64,000 nt of DNA from Endocalyx cinctus (GCA_001600455.1 BCKC01000002.1:1674001-1738000), one strand, 5' to 3'. Positions 38,411 to 49,338 are shown, counted from the first letter of the stretch. Notes: generated by a model from the sequence alone, not told the origin. Made by a program: numbers and translations.

Positions 38411-38441
<31 letters not shown>
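38411..38441. repeat. Poly(A) tract, about 31 nt
   Basis: The longest homopolymer in the window, directly after an ACACAC stretch. No evidence that it marks a retrocopy: no coding sequence adjoins it. Confidence 0.85.
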
Positions 38442-38443
<2 letters not shown>

Positions 38444-39999
38444 AACTTTCAGTGCTAGTTCCCGGTTTCCCCTGAATGCGGCGGAAGAAAGAAATGCAAA
38501 CATGGAGTTTTAATAAGGATCGGGAGGGAGATGGCTTTGGTCTGGACCCAATTGCGGTCAACTCCGAGTCTATGGAATATGGGTGATCGAGATAGAGCGG
38601 AATAAGTGAACTATTATGCTTCTATCTTGACAGCGTTGTGCTCTTTCCTCGGAGCTACTAATTTGACCAAGACATGTCAGGTTTTACCGGTTCTAATTGA
38701 TTATCACGATGGTTCTAGCTCGAATGTTAGTGCATTGGCGAGTGCTGGCAAAGGGAGGGAAAAAAGAGTGCCCTGGGTTCTAGTCGATAGTATTAGTCAT
38801 GTTTCTAGCCAAAGAAAAAAAAGGTTACCGGGATTAGAAAGAATGCTTCCGCGTGCCGCTTGGGGGTTTGCGTGTCTTAGTGGAAATAGAGAAAGTCTGT
38901 GTGAGTTGTGATTTACGAGTGACAGCCCTGCCAAAACCTAGAAACTAACTAGTCAGTCAATCAATAAGTCAGTCTGTGTGGGAGCTAGACTGTCGTCTGA
39001 ATAATTCATAGTCGCTCTTATCCTTCTCGATATTCTTTCATCCAATGACAAAGTGTGTATAAACGTGTGTTCATCGTATTTTGGTGAGTCGTATATCTGC
39101 TAACATCAGATAGAGGTTCCGTGGAACCCCCCACCCTCCGGTAGATCATTCTCAGTGACATGAGAGGAAGGGAAAGCTCTGTTCAATATTCACAAGCTGT
39201 TTCCAGATTAGCAAGAATTTGAGTTGACACTAGATAGGGGCTCTGCGTCATCTCTTCGTAACTTTATCATTTGGCCAATCTCTAGAGCTAGGTTGAATTC
39301 CGGAAGAGTATCTCCTTTCTCTGCTATTTGTACGACTATAGAGTTCAGAATTGACCCGAGCGGGATAAAGAGAAGCGAGCTGAGTGTTACTCATCCCGTA
39401 ATACTGTAAATTTATTATGTCAGCTCGAACCAAGAGCAGAGTAAAAGCCTTTCAGAAGAAGTGCCGAGAATGATATCCGACTTCGTGGAGTGGCGTCGCC
39501 GACGAAACTTTAATCATGTAGCTGAGCCAGTGGTCGCCGTGAACTTAACAGAATTACGACTAGTAGAATGCTGTGCTTGACTGATCCCGTTGGTAACAGG
39601 CCGGCCCACCAGATTATGTCTTTATCTTTAATGAGAATTGGATAATGCTTGTTTTGTCGATGTTACGAGTTGAGATTTTGTTTTAGTTTCTTGTTGAGAT
39701 GAATGCCAAAGAAGGAGAGAGATATACAGATCGATCAATGTTCTAGAAGAACGGGTTGGCGGAAATGTTCTGACCCGCTACTTTTGTATGCTCAACATAA
39801 AATGGTTCGATCAAAAGTTCAGGCATGACTCGCAAAGAGGTCCATCTTGACGTCTTTGGTATGTCAAAATTTATTACCGTACGGAGGCAAACCTCAATTT
39901 TTTTTTTAATACATACATATTACTGATACCCAGACTTTATCTCTCGCTCTGTTCCTACTTTCTTCAATCATTGACATCACCTACGTATATCGGTATCAG

Positions 40000-40000
<1 letters not shown>

Positions 40001-40028
<28 letters not shown>
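40001..40028. repeat. (TG)14 microsatellite upstream of the membrane-protein gene
   Basis: Fourteen TG units followed by a GA-rich stretch, about 140 bp upstream of the assigned start codon. Translating through it would give CVCVCV and RERERE, an argument that it is untranslated. Confidence 0.9.
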
Positions 40029-40032
<4 letters not shown>

Positions 40033-40166
40033 CGAGAGAGCGAGAGAGAGACAAACGACTCCTTTTATCCTTTATTTCATCATGGATTACTCCTTCTGAG
40101 GACTCGTTTTATCAAGGGGGAAAACACGGGCAGGGTTGGGTGTGGCATCGCAGCCACGACGGCGGT

Positions 40167-41186
40167 ATGGGTACGACAATCGATACGACCGGTTTTGACG
40201 CGACTCATAGACTGGTTATGACGATATTTGTGGCGATTGCGGTCTACAACACAATTGAGCTATACTTCATCATCTTTTTCGCCTTCAAAGGGAGGAAAGA
40301 TCTCTACTTTTGGAGCCTTCTGATAGCAAGTACCGGCATACCAATTATTGCGCTTAGCTTTGTGCTGGTCAACTGGAACCTGGCCCCTCGGCAGCCTATG
40401 ATACCTATCGTTATTGTGATAATTGGATGGATGATGTCAGTCGCCGGTCAGTCGCTCGTTTTATATTCGCGACTCCATCTGTTGGTGCGGTCCAACCGGA
40501 CGTTGAAGATGATCCTGGCCGTAATTATCACGAATTGCGCGGTCTGCTTCTCGGCTGCTTGGATTGTTGTCATTGGCGCCAACGTTCCTCACATACACCA
40601 ATCCGGATTTCTATTTGTCTATGGTTATTTTCAGAAAACCCAAGTTACCCTGTTCTTTCTGCAGGAAGCTATGATATCGTCCGTCTACGTTTGGAGATGT
40701 TATAAGTATTGGAACGACAAGATCATGGAGTCCGGGTCGCATGTTCGGCATATGCTTCTTCATCTAATCTTCGTCAACATATTTGTCGTCGCCCTCGATA
40801 TTATCATACTCTACCTCCAGTTCTCCGAGATGTACCAATTTCAGACGTGCTACAAAGCATTCGTGTATTCGATCAAACTCAAAGTCGAGATCAGCATCTT
40901 CAGCAACTTGATCAATTTCGTCAAGGAGTCCCGGAGAGCGCAAGGTCACGATCAGATAATGGAACGTTTAGAGCAAGAGTGGGTAACCACGTTGGATAGG
41001 ACGATTGGACCGGGACACACGACGGATGGTAGAAGCGACCAACACGTACCATGTGAATATCCCGAGGCATCGGCCCCTAAGGTACACAAACTAACCGCTC
41101 TTGATACTGTGCAGGAACCTGGAGTACTAGTATTAAAAAATTGCTACGAGAAGACACGAAATAAATGTGGCCAATGGTACCGTTGA
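40167..41186 (+). CDS. Seven-helix integral membrane protein of unknown function
   Basis: A single exon of 339 aa from ATG 40167 (MGTTIDTTGFDATHRLVMTI). About seven hydrophobic helices can be seen: VMTIFVAIAVYNTIELYFII, FWSLLIASTGIPIIALSFVL, MIPIVIVIIGWMMSVAGQSL, LKMILAVIITNCAVCFSAAW, a segment around QVTLFFLQEAMISSVYVW, LLHLIFVNIFVVALDIIILY and a weaker one after YQFQTCYKAFVYSIKL. A charged cytosolic tail of about 90 residues follows. The layout, with R/K-rich loops (FKGRKDL, SNRTLKM), resembles fungal seven-TM families such as DUF7703 or PTH11-like receptors, but I see no CFEM domain and no diagnostic motif. The frame is open upstream to 40002, but that part is a microsatellite. Confidence 0.85.
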   Translation: MGTTIDTTGFDATHRLVMTIFVAIAVYNTIELYFIIFFAFKGRKDLYFWSLLIASTGIPIIALSFVLVNWNLAPRQPMIPIVIVIIGWMMSVAGQSLVLYSRLHLLVRSNRTLKMILAVIITNCAVCFSAAWIVVIGANVPHIHQSGFLFVYGYFQKTQVTLFFLQEAMISSVYVWRCYKYWNDKIMESGSHVRHMLLHLIFVNIFVVALDIIILYLQFSEMYQFQTCYKAFVYSIKLKVEISIFSNLINFVKESRRAQGHDQIMERLEQEWVTTLDRTIGPGHTTDGRSDQHVPCEYPEASAPKVHKLTALDTVQEPGVLVLKNCYEKTRNKCGQWYR

Positions 41187-42163
41187 ACATGGCCATGTGT
41201 GCCGGGCGAGGCTGCTGTGAACCGTCGCAAAGATCGTGCTGTCACTGACGATACTTGAGCCGTTTGACCCTCAGTCCAGCCATATCGGCTTCCGTATGAG
41301 CTAACGGTGAAAGGCTATGTCAAGGCAGGCAGGCACCTCTTGGTCTCAATGAACGATCGAATACCCTTGATAAACTGTAATAGGTGGAGGAGGGTATATT
41401 CGAGCTGGGGAAGCATGACGAGCGAGTGGAAGGATTTATGAAGGAATGCCTCCCTTATCGGTTATATCGTCATCCCTTTAGAAAGTTGAAGAATGGATCA
41501 CCACCGCCTACGAGACAGACACCAAGAAGAGAGGAGGGTTAGGAAGAAGGAAGTTTTCATCAATGGCATGATGAGGATACTAAAGATTCTCCAATACATC
41601 TCCAATTCCCGAGCGACTAAAACAACCATCGATACATGAATAAGGGTTGCATGTTGCCATGAATGCCGTCTTCTTGAATATATAGACCATTTGAGAGAGT
41701 GCAGGCAAGGTGGGAGCGCTAGTCTGTCTATACATAGTGCAACTACAAAAAAAAAAAAAAAAAAATCTTGATAAGCTTCCTCCATTATTAGACTTTAGAA
41801 GATAGATATCCTGAATATCTTGATAGAATCTCCGCGGTAGTGAAGTGCCTGAGCTGTAGTGTATTGAATACTTCTTATGACTCCATACGTGGAGAAGACT
41901 TGAGGGTTTTAACCGGCTATGATGATGTATTACTTTGTCGTTAATTACTAAGCACGTTTGGGGTTGGTGTTCGAATTGGGGTATTCCAATTCGACCGGCA
42001 TTGTGCATACCCCATCTTATTGAATCCATCTCTGTACATATGAGAATGCTGATTAAATATTAATAATTCATGAGGGAAAATCAGTTTATAATTCCCGATC
42101 AATAGAGAAGATTTATATTTTTTTAATTCATTGTATACATATGTGATATACTCAGGTCCCTTC
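41187..42163. other. Intergenic spacer
   Basis: About 1 kb with an A run at about 41745-41765. The minus-strand ORFs here show no domain. It should hold the flavoprotein gene promoter. Confidence 0.55.
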
Positions 42164-43500
42164 ATGTTCACGTTCAAAAGAAACCTGATAACCGGTATTC
42201 GCTTATCCTCGGCATCGTCCTTGTCTGCCGCTATTACTAGTAGTACTATTGCTCCACCCCCCCGCATCGGTACTACAATCTTGAACAACGTTCAACAGAA
42301 GAAGCAGATCTTGTCCACTATAACGACAATAAGAAGGATCGCAAAAAACGCCGATAATAGCAGTAATAGGAAGATGTCGACCGGTAACGTCCCTAAGAAA
42401 GAAGAGCCCGGGTACCAGCGCAACCCGCACCCGGACTTCAAGCAGGTCGAGGCCTCGCGACCGGACTGGGACGCCTCCGCCCGGCTGGGATATACCAAGA
42501 CGGCGAAGCCTGAGTGGACTTTCGGTCAGGGCGCCAACGACCTCCTGACCCCCGAGGACCGTCAAAAGAAGCATGTTCGTATCGACCCTTACGAGGAAGG
42601 TCGGCCGGCCCACGCCAATTACTCGCTGCTCATCTCAACCATCACGCCGAGACCTATCGGATTTAGTGAGTTCTTATTTTATTATATTCTCATATTTCTT
42701 TCTTACTCGAATTTTCTTAATGGTCAAAACCAAATCTTCATTTTCACTGCATCGTATTAACAATAAAAAACAGTCTCCACTGTCTCGGCTGATGGAAAGT
42801 CTACCAACTTGGCGCCCTTCAGTTATTTCACCATGGTGAACCACGACCCCCCTCTATTTGTCGTCGGGGTCGCGTCGCCACTTTCGAAACCTAAAGATAC
42901 GTTGAAGAACTTGGTCGAAACCGAAAAGGCGGTTGGTAAGTTTAGTTCATTTTTATTTTTCATCGGCGCCTTTTTTTTAGTTTAGTTTTCAATCAACTTA
43001 AAAAACCTTCCCCCTTTGTTATGCACCTTATACACAATACCCATTCACTAATTAAAAAAACAGTGAACATAATATCCGAGCACTTCATCGAAGCCGCCAA
43101 CAGTACCTCGATCGACGCGCCCTACGGCATCTCCGAATGGGACGTCTCGGGCCTCACGCCCGCGTACGACTGCGTCGACGTCCCCTCGGTCCCCCGCGTC
43201 GCCGAGGCCGTCTTCTCGGTCGAGTGCAAGCTCGAGAGCTGCCGCGAGATCGAGTCGCGATCGACGCCCGGGAAGAAATCGGGCTCGCTCGTCGTCCTCG
43301 AGGGGACCAAGTTCTGGATCCGCGAGGACGCCGTCGTGGACGAGAGGAAGGCGCTCGTGAAGCCGGAGGTCCTGAGACCCGTCAGTCGCTTGGGTGGCAT
43401 CACGTACGGTCGGACTACGGACGTGGTCGAGTTGCCGAGGCCGAACTTTCAGAAGGATTTTGGTGGGTTGGAGGCGTTGGAGAAGCTTAAGAAGAACTGA
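42164..43500 (+). CDS. Flavin-reductase-like flavoprotein (FMN-binding split barrel, DIM6/NTAB type)
   Basis: Three exons: 42164-42665, 42774-42935 and 43064-43500 (1101 nt, 366 aa), all in phase. The split-barrel fold is indicated by LISTITPRPIGFISTVSADG, STNLAPFSYFTMVNHDPPLF, KDTLKNLVET, FIEAANSTSIDAPYGISEWD and KLESCREIES. Related proteins bind FMN and act as flavin reductases or oxygenase partners; the substrate here cannot be assigned. From the ATG at 42164 (MFTFKRNLITGIRLSSASSL) the first 70 residues are rich in Arg, Ser and Thr and almost lack acidic residues, like a mitochondrial presequence. A second in-frame ATG at 42374 (MSTGNVPKKEEPGY) would give a cytosolic form, so dual targeting is possible. 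An upstream in-frame ATG at 42131 is less likely. The last exon is very GC-rich. Confidence 0.9.
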
Positions 43501-44338
43501 AAAAAAGGAAGAAAGGGGATATAGAGTCTTTAGATGGGAAGAGCTTGCTTCTTTTTTCCCCCCACGAAAAGGGATGGTCAAATTTTAAATCTTTGGTGAG
43601 AAATCGTCTTAACTTTTCAGAGTCATTTAGATTTATAGATCAAATATACACCAAGAATCAATCTTAGATGACAATTGAGCAAGTAATGAAACGGGATAGA
43701 CTTAACACAGCCTTTATTTATAGGCTCGTATTATCTAAGTATCTAGCGACTTCTTTACATCCCTCCTTCATTCATATGGGGATATGTAAGATAGTAGTAT
43801 ATAATACATCAATGCAACGCCGTTCGCTGCGAAATAACTGTTGATCACCTCCGATCAATTAAACCCTTTCGTAAACCCCTTTGATCAACGTTATCATCCA
43901 TCACATCACCCAAGTCCGAATTCTCCCTTTTCCGAGAAAAGGAGAATAAAGAAAAGCAGGAAACTCCATGAAAATGTCCTTTGGAAAATCATTATTGTCG
44001 ACATGAGAGTCGAATAAATGAGGTTCTTGAAGAAGTGAGTAAGAAAAGAAACAGGGATATCTATAAGAACCCTTTGATGAAAAATATGTGCACGAAGTAG
44101 AAGAAAAGACTTCGGTCCTTTCTCACCGAAGAAGAAAAAAAAAAAAAAAAAAAAAACGCCGTTTCCTGTTATAATAACCCATTTACGCGAGGTTCTGCCT
44201 ATTTACCTTAGGCGCACGTATCCATTTCCTGACAACACCATCCCATAAACTTAGTCTAGTGTAGAAATTATCTCCTAGCCACAAAGCGTCATAATCTTTA
44301 AGAAAAACTGAAAAGAGGAAAAAAACGGTAACCCGAAT
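43501..44338. other. Convergent intergenic spacer
   Basis: About 840 bp between the 3' ends of the flavoprotein and phosphodiesterase genes, with an A run near 44132-44156. No ORF of note. Confidence 0.6.
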
Positions 44339-45808
44339 TCAAAGCATAAAGCTTTGACCCTTATGCGAGACGATAAATTCGCAACCCAATCGCGCTTCCT
44401 CGCCGTGCTCTTGAAGCTCGCGTAATATCGTGTCTTGAGGCGGCTCTCCGTCGGCCAGCTTCTCTTTCACGTGTATGATTACCACTTTCAGCCCTCTCAG
44501 GGGATTTAACGTCCGGGGCTCCGGCAGAGGCGTCATCCGCTCGACCTCGAAATCCACGATATGCAACTCTCCGGTCGGCGTCGCGAGGTGCGGCGTAAAA
44601 GACCGATCGTCCGCGACGGAGCCGGCCTCGGAACTTCTCTTCGAAGGACGCATCGACTTTGGCGACACGGGTTGCTCGTCTCCGCTACCCCTCCCGGCCC
44701 GGTTCGCCCGCGTATTCGCATCCGACAGCTCCCTCTTGCGCTTCTTAGTCGCTTCGAGTTTGGTGGGGATCTGTCGCGCCAGCTCGACCTCGGCCGCGAG
44801 CGCTTTCATTTCCTGGATGATATACCGAGGGGTCAGGTGGCCAAACAGGCGGTCCTCGGTCTGGCTGTCGTCGTAAGAGCACTCAATGAAGATGGCCGCC
44901 AGGTTCCCTTTCGCGATGCGCGGGGCCGCTTCCTGCCAGATGCCGAGGTTTCTCGGCGACAGAGATATGCTGTCGGGCTCGACGTCGCCGAAGATGAGCA
45001 CCTCCCGTCCCGTGGAGGAGTCGCGGATGAAGTACGCGCTCGAGTCGTAAACGCATATCGACTCCTGTTCTTGCGTAACTGATGTGCGCCCGCCGGTTTG
45101 TCGGAAGAGGGATGATGGACCGCAGGCGGCATTACTGCCTGGTACTCCTCGAGACGAGGACATTGCGGATGCGTCTATGCTTCCGAACCGAGAGGACGCC
45201 GACGATCCTCTGTGTGTGTGTTTCTCTATACAGTGGCCGTGCGAGACGCTGAATAGTTTGACCGTCAACCCGTCACTTATTTCTATGTACCCTTTACCAT
45301 CTCCTTCACCGAGTGCTGGACTACCCCCTTCAACTAATCGCATATATGTCACCAGACCCGCACCGTTGTTCTCGTCTGACAAGTTAGGCCATATAACATT
45401 GTTGAAGATGTGGGTTTTAAAAGCGTATATTGTGGATGGAAGACCAGCGAGTCGTTTTGGGCGCGCTCCAGGTAGGCCGGCGGTATTTATTACAAACCCA
45501 CTAATGTGGTCGAGATGAGGATGTGTGATGAGATATGAATCTATTAGATGTCTTGTGACGTGTCCCGCATTTGTTGCCGCCGAAGAAGAGGTAAGTTCCA
45601 TACCGGCAAACGGACCGGACTCCAGTACGTGGGGTAGTGCTATTTTGGTTCCGAGGCCTTGTGGTTGTGTCTCCTCCAATATTTGAGTAATAGCAGACAG
45701 ATGAACTCCTGCATCAAGCGCTACGACGGAGCCCCTCGACCATCCCGACTGTACGGATCGAACAAGCAGTGCTGTCACATTGTGTTCTTGTGGACCTCCG
45801 CCAGATCC
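44339..45808 (-). CDS. Class II (low-affinity) 3',5'-cyclic-nucleotide phosphodiesterase, 5' exon not located
   Basis: The main exon reads from an acceptor at 45809 (GACAG/GGATCT) to the stop at 44339: 489 residues. It starts GSGGGPQEHNVTALLVRS, the family's N-terminal block. The metallo-beta-lactamase-type metal motif of PDE1 enzymes is present (LITHPHLDHISG), as are SVSHGHC, LIFGDVEPDS, FIECSYDDSQTEDRLFGHL and a C-terminal FIVSHKGQSFML. The long basic/Ser-rich insert (KKRKRELS and onward) before the last block is common in filamentous fungi. The enzyme hydrolyses cAMP in the cytosol and damps PKA signalling. The first strand (usually ending VIVL before GSGGGP) must be encoded upstream, but I found no convincing exon between 45809 and 46200. 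An acceptor with a CTAAT branch site is clear. A CRE palindrome lies at 46081-46096. Confidence 0.9.
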   Translation of the reverse strand, partial: GSGGGPQEHNVTALLVRSVQSGWSRGSVVALDAGVHLSAITQILEETQPQGLGTKIALPHVLESGPFAGMELTSSSAATNAGHVTRHLIDSYLITHPHLDHISGFVINTAGLPGARPKRLAGLPSTIYAFKTHIFNNVIWPNLSDENNGAGLVTYMRLVEGGSPALGEGDGKGYIEISDGLTVKLFSVSHGHCIEKHTHRGSSASSRFGSIDASAMSSSRGVPGSNAACGPSSLFRQTGGRTSVTQEQESICVYDSSAYFIRDSSTGREVLIFGDVEPDSISLSPRNLGIWQEAAPRIAKGNLAAIFIECSYDDSQTEDRLFGHLTPRYIIQEMKALAAEVELARQIPTKLEATKKRKRELSDANTRANRAGRGSGDEQPVSPKSMRPSKRSSEAGSVADDRSFTPHLATPTGELHIVDFEVERMTPLPEPRTLNPLRGLKVVIIHVKEKLADGEPPQDTILRELQEHGEEARLGCEFIVSHKGQSFML

Positions 45809-46080
45809 CTGTCATGCATCGAATAATTATTAGCGTAATGCATCATCAGTTTGGCCAAAATAGCTGTTAAATATGAATAAAATAAATAACAAAGTTAAAG
45901 AAGAAGGAAAGGTCAAATCAAGAGCCAGATAGTCAATATGTGGCCTCCCTTGCTTGCATATAGAATAGACGTGTAAACAGTAGGAGGGGGCTAGATGGGT
46001 TGTAAAGCAAAAATACTATGTCCTTCACGTATCTTTTCACTTGGAAGATATACAAAAGCGCAGATATCCATATAAGGGTT

Positions 46081-46096
46081 AATGTGACGTCACATT
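46081..46096. promoter_or_regulatory. CRE-type site in a 16-bp perfect palindrome
   Basis: AATGTGACGTCACATT is a perfect palindrome centred on TGACGTCA, the consensus for ATF/CREB-type bZIP factors. It lies about 275 bp upstream of the first recognised exon of the cAMP phosphodiesterase gene, so it is probably in its promoter or 5' intron. Confidence 0.6.
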
Positions 46097-47142
46097 TTCC
46101 AATGGAAAGATGCGATAAAAGCGTTATCAACAAGCGAAACACGTGACATGTCTCTTAGAGTTTGTGTTTCTTTGTGCTTCGATTTTGATGCTTTGGTTGG
46201 ATCCTTTCTTTTTTTTTTTTACCGGAAAAAATTGAGATCATTTAGGAGATGATATCTGTCCCTCGGAATTTGTGACACTGCCCCAAATTCCAAACCAACA
46301 GCTGCGTCGAATCTGGAATGAGGATTCAAGAATCATCATGATAAGTTCCTTTTGTCCGCTTGACTTCAAGCAACTGCCGTAGCGGCTAGACTCATGATGG
46401 CCATAGTGTTCCGAGCGATAGTATCGGCTCTTCCTCAATCTAGGCCTTCCTCATCCAGACGTGAAATAAGCACCTCCGATACAGTTTGGTACCGGTAGAT
46501 TGTGGACTCTAGCGGAACTCAAGCGGGCATGCCGCATAAGACTGACTCGCGTGCTTAATCAAGGGCTTGGCACTTCGCTGGCGCAGATGTGCGGAATAAC
46601 AGCTTCCCATGATTCATGAAGAATCGGTAGAAGATTGTGTGACCACTGAGATCTGGTATGAAGATTCGCGGAATGCCCTTGTTGTCGTTAAATGGCCGAG
46701 GCTGGGTCGCACGGGGCTTAAGCGTTCATTTCACACTAAGGCAGGCCAAGTGGCCTGCATGCCATTGTGAACGCCATAGGGCAATCCAATGAGAAATGGG
46801 CGGACGGATGCGGCCACCGAAGTCCTTACAGCAGGAGACAAGCCAACCAGTCGGATGTAGATGTGTTGATGCATGGCGTAGAAGCGGAAAAAAAAACCGA
46901 CAGAAACGAAAGGGAACAGACAAACGAAATAAATATACGAGTCAAAGAAGGAAAATTACTTACGAGAACGATAACCTGCAGCGCAGGACTCTTCGCGCTG
47001 CCCGCGCTATCTTCTCCGCCCATGACGGAATGTTTATCTGTTGCGCTAGATAAATTAATGAATGACGACGTCGATGGGTGGTTATGACGAATTAATATTC
47101 GCGGGTAACGGGTTGCGGCTAGCGAGAAATGGAGACAAAAAT

Positions 47143-47163
47143 CGACGACGACGACGACGACGA
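47143..47163. repeat. (CGA)7 trinucleotide repeat
   Basis: Seven CGA units in intergenic DNA, followed by an imperfect CAA/CGA-type stretch to about 47189. Confidence 0.8.
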
Positions 47164-48742
47164 CAACAGCAACGATAACAATAACGACGATTTGGAGGTA
47201 AAAAAAAAGTATAGGTGGGCGTTGCGGCGTGGCTTTATTTAGTCAAAGAGGTGATTTGTAGTGTCGAGTATTAATTTTGTGGACTCGCGGAATGAACAGA
47301 CGCGGCCACCCGGTTCGTTTCCAGAGCAGATCCTGGTCCTACTCGTGCTATAAGCAGAGAAGGGTGGAGGTTGGAGGTAAAATCCAAGAGATAACCTAAG
47401 CCCACTATCACAGTCGAAGTCTCCGGTCAGAGCACTTTTTCCTTGATACCTTAACCCTGAAAAGGTTGGCTTTATTCTTTAAATATAGCCCCCCCAAACA
47501 CGTGACAAGGGCAATCCCTTGGGAAACTGTTGACTTTTTTTCTCCCTCTCTCGTTATTTATAGGTAGTTGTCCGTCAAATCAATCCCTAATCCTTCTCGG
47601 TCCCTCTTTTTCCTTTTTTTATCTCGTATGGCTTACTCATTCAAAGTATAATAAATTCATTCCCCTTGAGATTCGAGGTGATTGTTCAAGGATGAATGTG
47701 TCAAAATTCATCGAGGCAAATGTCAAGAAAATAGAAGTGAAAGAAATGAAACACAAAGACAACAAGAGAATGCACAGCATAGAAGAGAATTATAATACAA
47801 CAGGAAGAAACATTTGAATGAATCTTGGGTCCAATGAGATTTAAAGGCTAGTGGTAGTTGTTATAACAAGATGTAACGCGAGGCGGAAACGTGGCCAAGG
47901 GGGTCCCATCATCGGGAATGTAAGATGTGGATTGAGTTATGATCTGCACCTGGTAACGGAATTTAACCAATGAACATTGTATCTTTTTTTTTACCTTACC
48001 TCGTCATCCTTGAGCCTGCGCAATGACTTTCTAGAACAAGTTATCGAAGCCCTACCTCCCCCAATAGCTGATCTATTTGCTTACCATTACCGGGGGATCA
48101 AGTTGTGGGACGAGAGATTACTGTTACTAGTGGACGTGCTCAGATCCTATATTCTAATGTCTCCGTGAATACTATTGCTCTTAAATAGAGAGAGAAAAAA
48201 GAGTAGTACTGCCTCAACTTGTTTATGTGATGAATATATTGATAGATAGAATTTTAAGACTATTTGATGCAATAATCACTCAGAAGAAGAAGAAAAAAAA
48301 TAGAATAGTATTATTTAGTTTTGAAAGAAAATGAAGGAATAAAAAAAATAAAACGCATGGCTTGGATGTATTCTTTTCCTTTTCCTTCTAACCTACCTAA
48401 ACTGCTAAGGTAACGTCGGAGATGCCGCTGTAGCAGCGCATTGAATCATCGCATAGTCCGGAGTCCTCGTGATCCCTTGCTTGCACCGGCGACTGCGTGT
48501 CTTCCAACTCCAATTTTAAACCAATCCGTTTATGTTTGCATAACGTACATTTTTCTTCTTCTTTTTCTTCTCCGCTTTCCGAACCGAGACAGGGAACTTC
48601 CACTGTATATTATAGATGGAGTTGTATTGGAACAAGTTACGATATCCAAAGTTGGTTTCTCAAATCACTTATCCTCGCATCCTAAGGACTAGGCTGCTAG
48701 GGTATATACGGAGTATACTGTACCCTGTACTTAATTGATTTC

Positions 48743-48769
48743 AGTGAGCCCTAGCGACTGGGGCTCACT
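48743..48769. other. Short hairpin, 12-bp arms
   Basis: AGTGAGCCCTAG and CTGGGGCTCACT are inverted around a 3-nt loop (CGA) with one mismatch. Related CTAGGG-containing inverted and direct repeats surround it between 48690 and 48850 (GGCTGCTAGGGTA and GGCAGCTAGGGTA). Possibly a small nonautonomous element, but no clear ends or target duplication were seen. Confidence 0.5.
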
Positions 48770-49338
48770 AAAATAGAGTGAGAGATAGGCTGCCAGGCTC
48801 CCTAGGGCCAAGGCAGCTAGGGTACTTGATATGATATACCATCAACAAGGAATCTCTCCCGCCTTCTACCGTATTCGTTGTTGGCCTACCTTAGCTTTAT
48901 TACGAGTTGAAGATTATCGACATTTTGAAACATATTGTGTATATTGACTAGAACTAGAACTATTGCAACGCAATGCAATGCAATGCAAGGTACAGCTGCG
49001 CTACCCAGAACAAAAAGGTAACTGGTATAGTAGCTTCAGCAGCAAAACAATTGGGAAACAGAAAAAGGAAGAAACAAAGAAATGAAGGGGAAAGAAAAGA
49101 AACATACTTTTTAAGTACGCCAAAAAAAAAAACGGAAGAAAAAAAAGATCATCTTTTTTTTTTTCCTTGTTAACCAAATTTGAAACCGGAGAATGTTCTC
49201 TCTTCGACTTACGTTGGTTTATGTTCAACTCACCTTTTTTTTTTTTTGTTCTCTTGGTAATTCGATAAACGTACTCACTTTACTGGCTCCTTTTCATGAC
49301 ATTGCCATGATAGGCATCTCGGGAAAGCCGAAATCTCA

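Larger units (their letters stand above)
29786..40166. other. Gene desert of about 10 kb
   Basis: I can support no gene here. Short ORFs are frequent but none has family similarity or a spliceable extension that I could see. The DNA is AT-rich, with a GA-rich tract (29810-29832), a dense AT palindromic tract (30371-30430), a 9-bp minisatellite (34897-34932), an 8-bp tandem repeat (33844-33867), A runs (37030-37055, 38411-38441), TACGGAGTA motifs (30868, 37766) and a TG microsatellite near its right end. Long 5' regulatory DNA for the Zn2Cys6 gene or unannotated noncoding RNA is possible but not shown. Confidence 0.55.
45809..49338. other. Intergenic region, about 3.5 kb
   Basis: It holds the unplaced 5' exon and promoter of the phosphodiesterase gene at its left end and the 3' flank of the 785-aa gene at its right end. 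Contents: a CRE palindrome (46081-46096), a CGA trinucleotide run (about 47143-47163), a hairpin-rich patch (48690-48850), a TACGGAGTA motif (48707) and T runs (46210, 49153, 49233). No supported coding region. Confidence 0.55.

Noticed and set aside
38411..38441. Poly(A) tract as the tail of a retrotransposed copy
   Set aside because: No coding or retroelement sequence adjoins it, and comparable A and T runs are scattered over the whole window.
40002..40166. N-terminal extension of the membrane protein reading CVCVCV and RERERE
   Set aside because: It is a translation of a (TG)14 and GA microsatellite. The ATG at 40167 gives a normal start just before the first helix.
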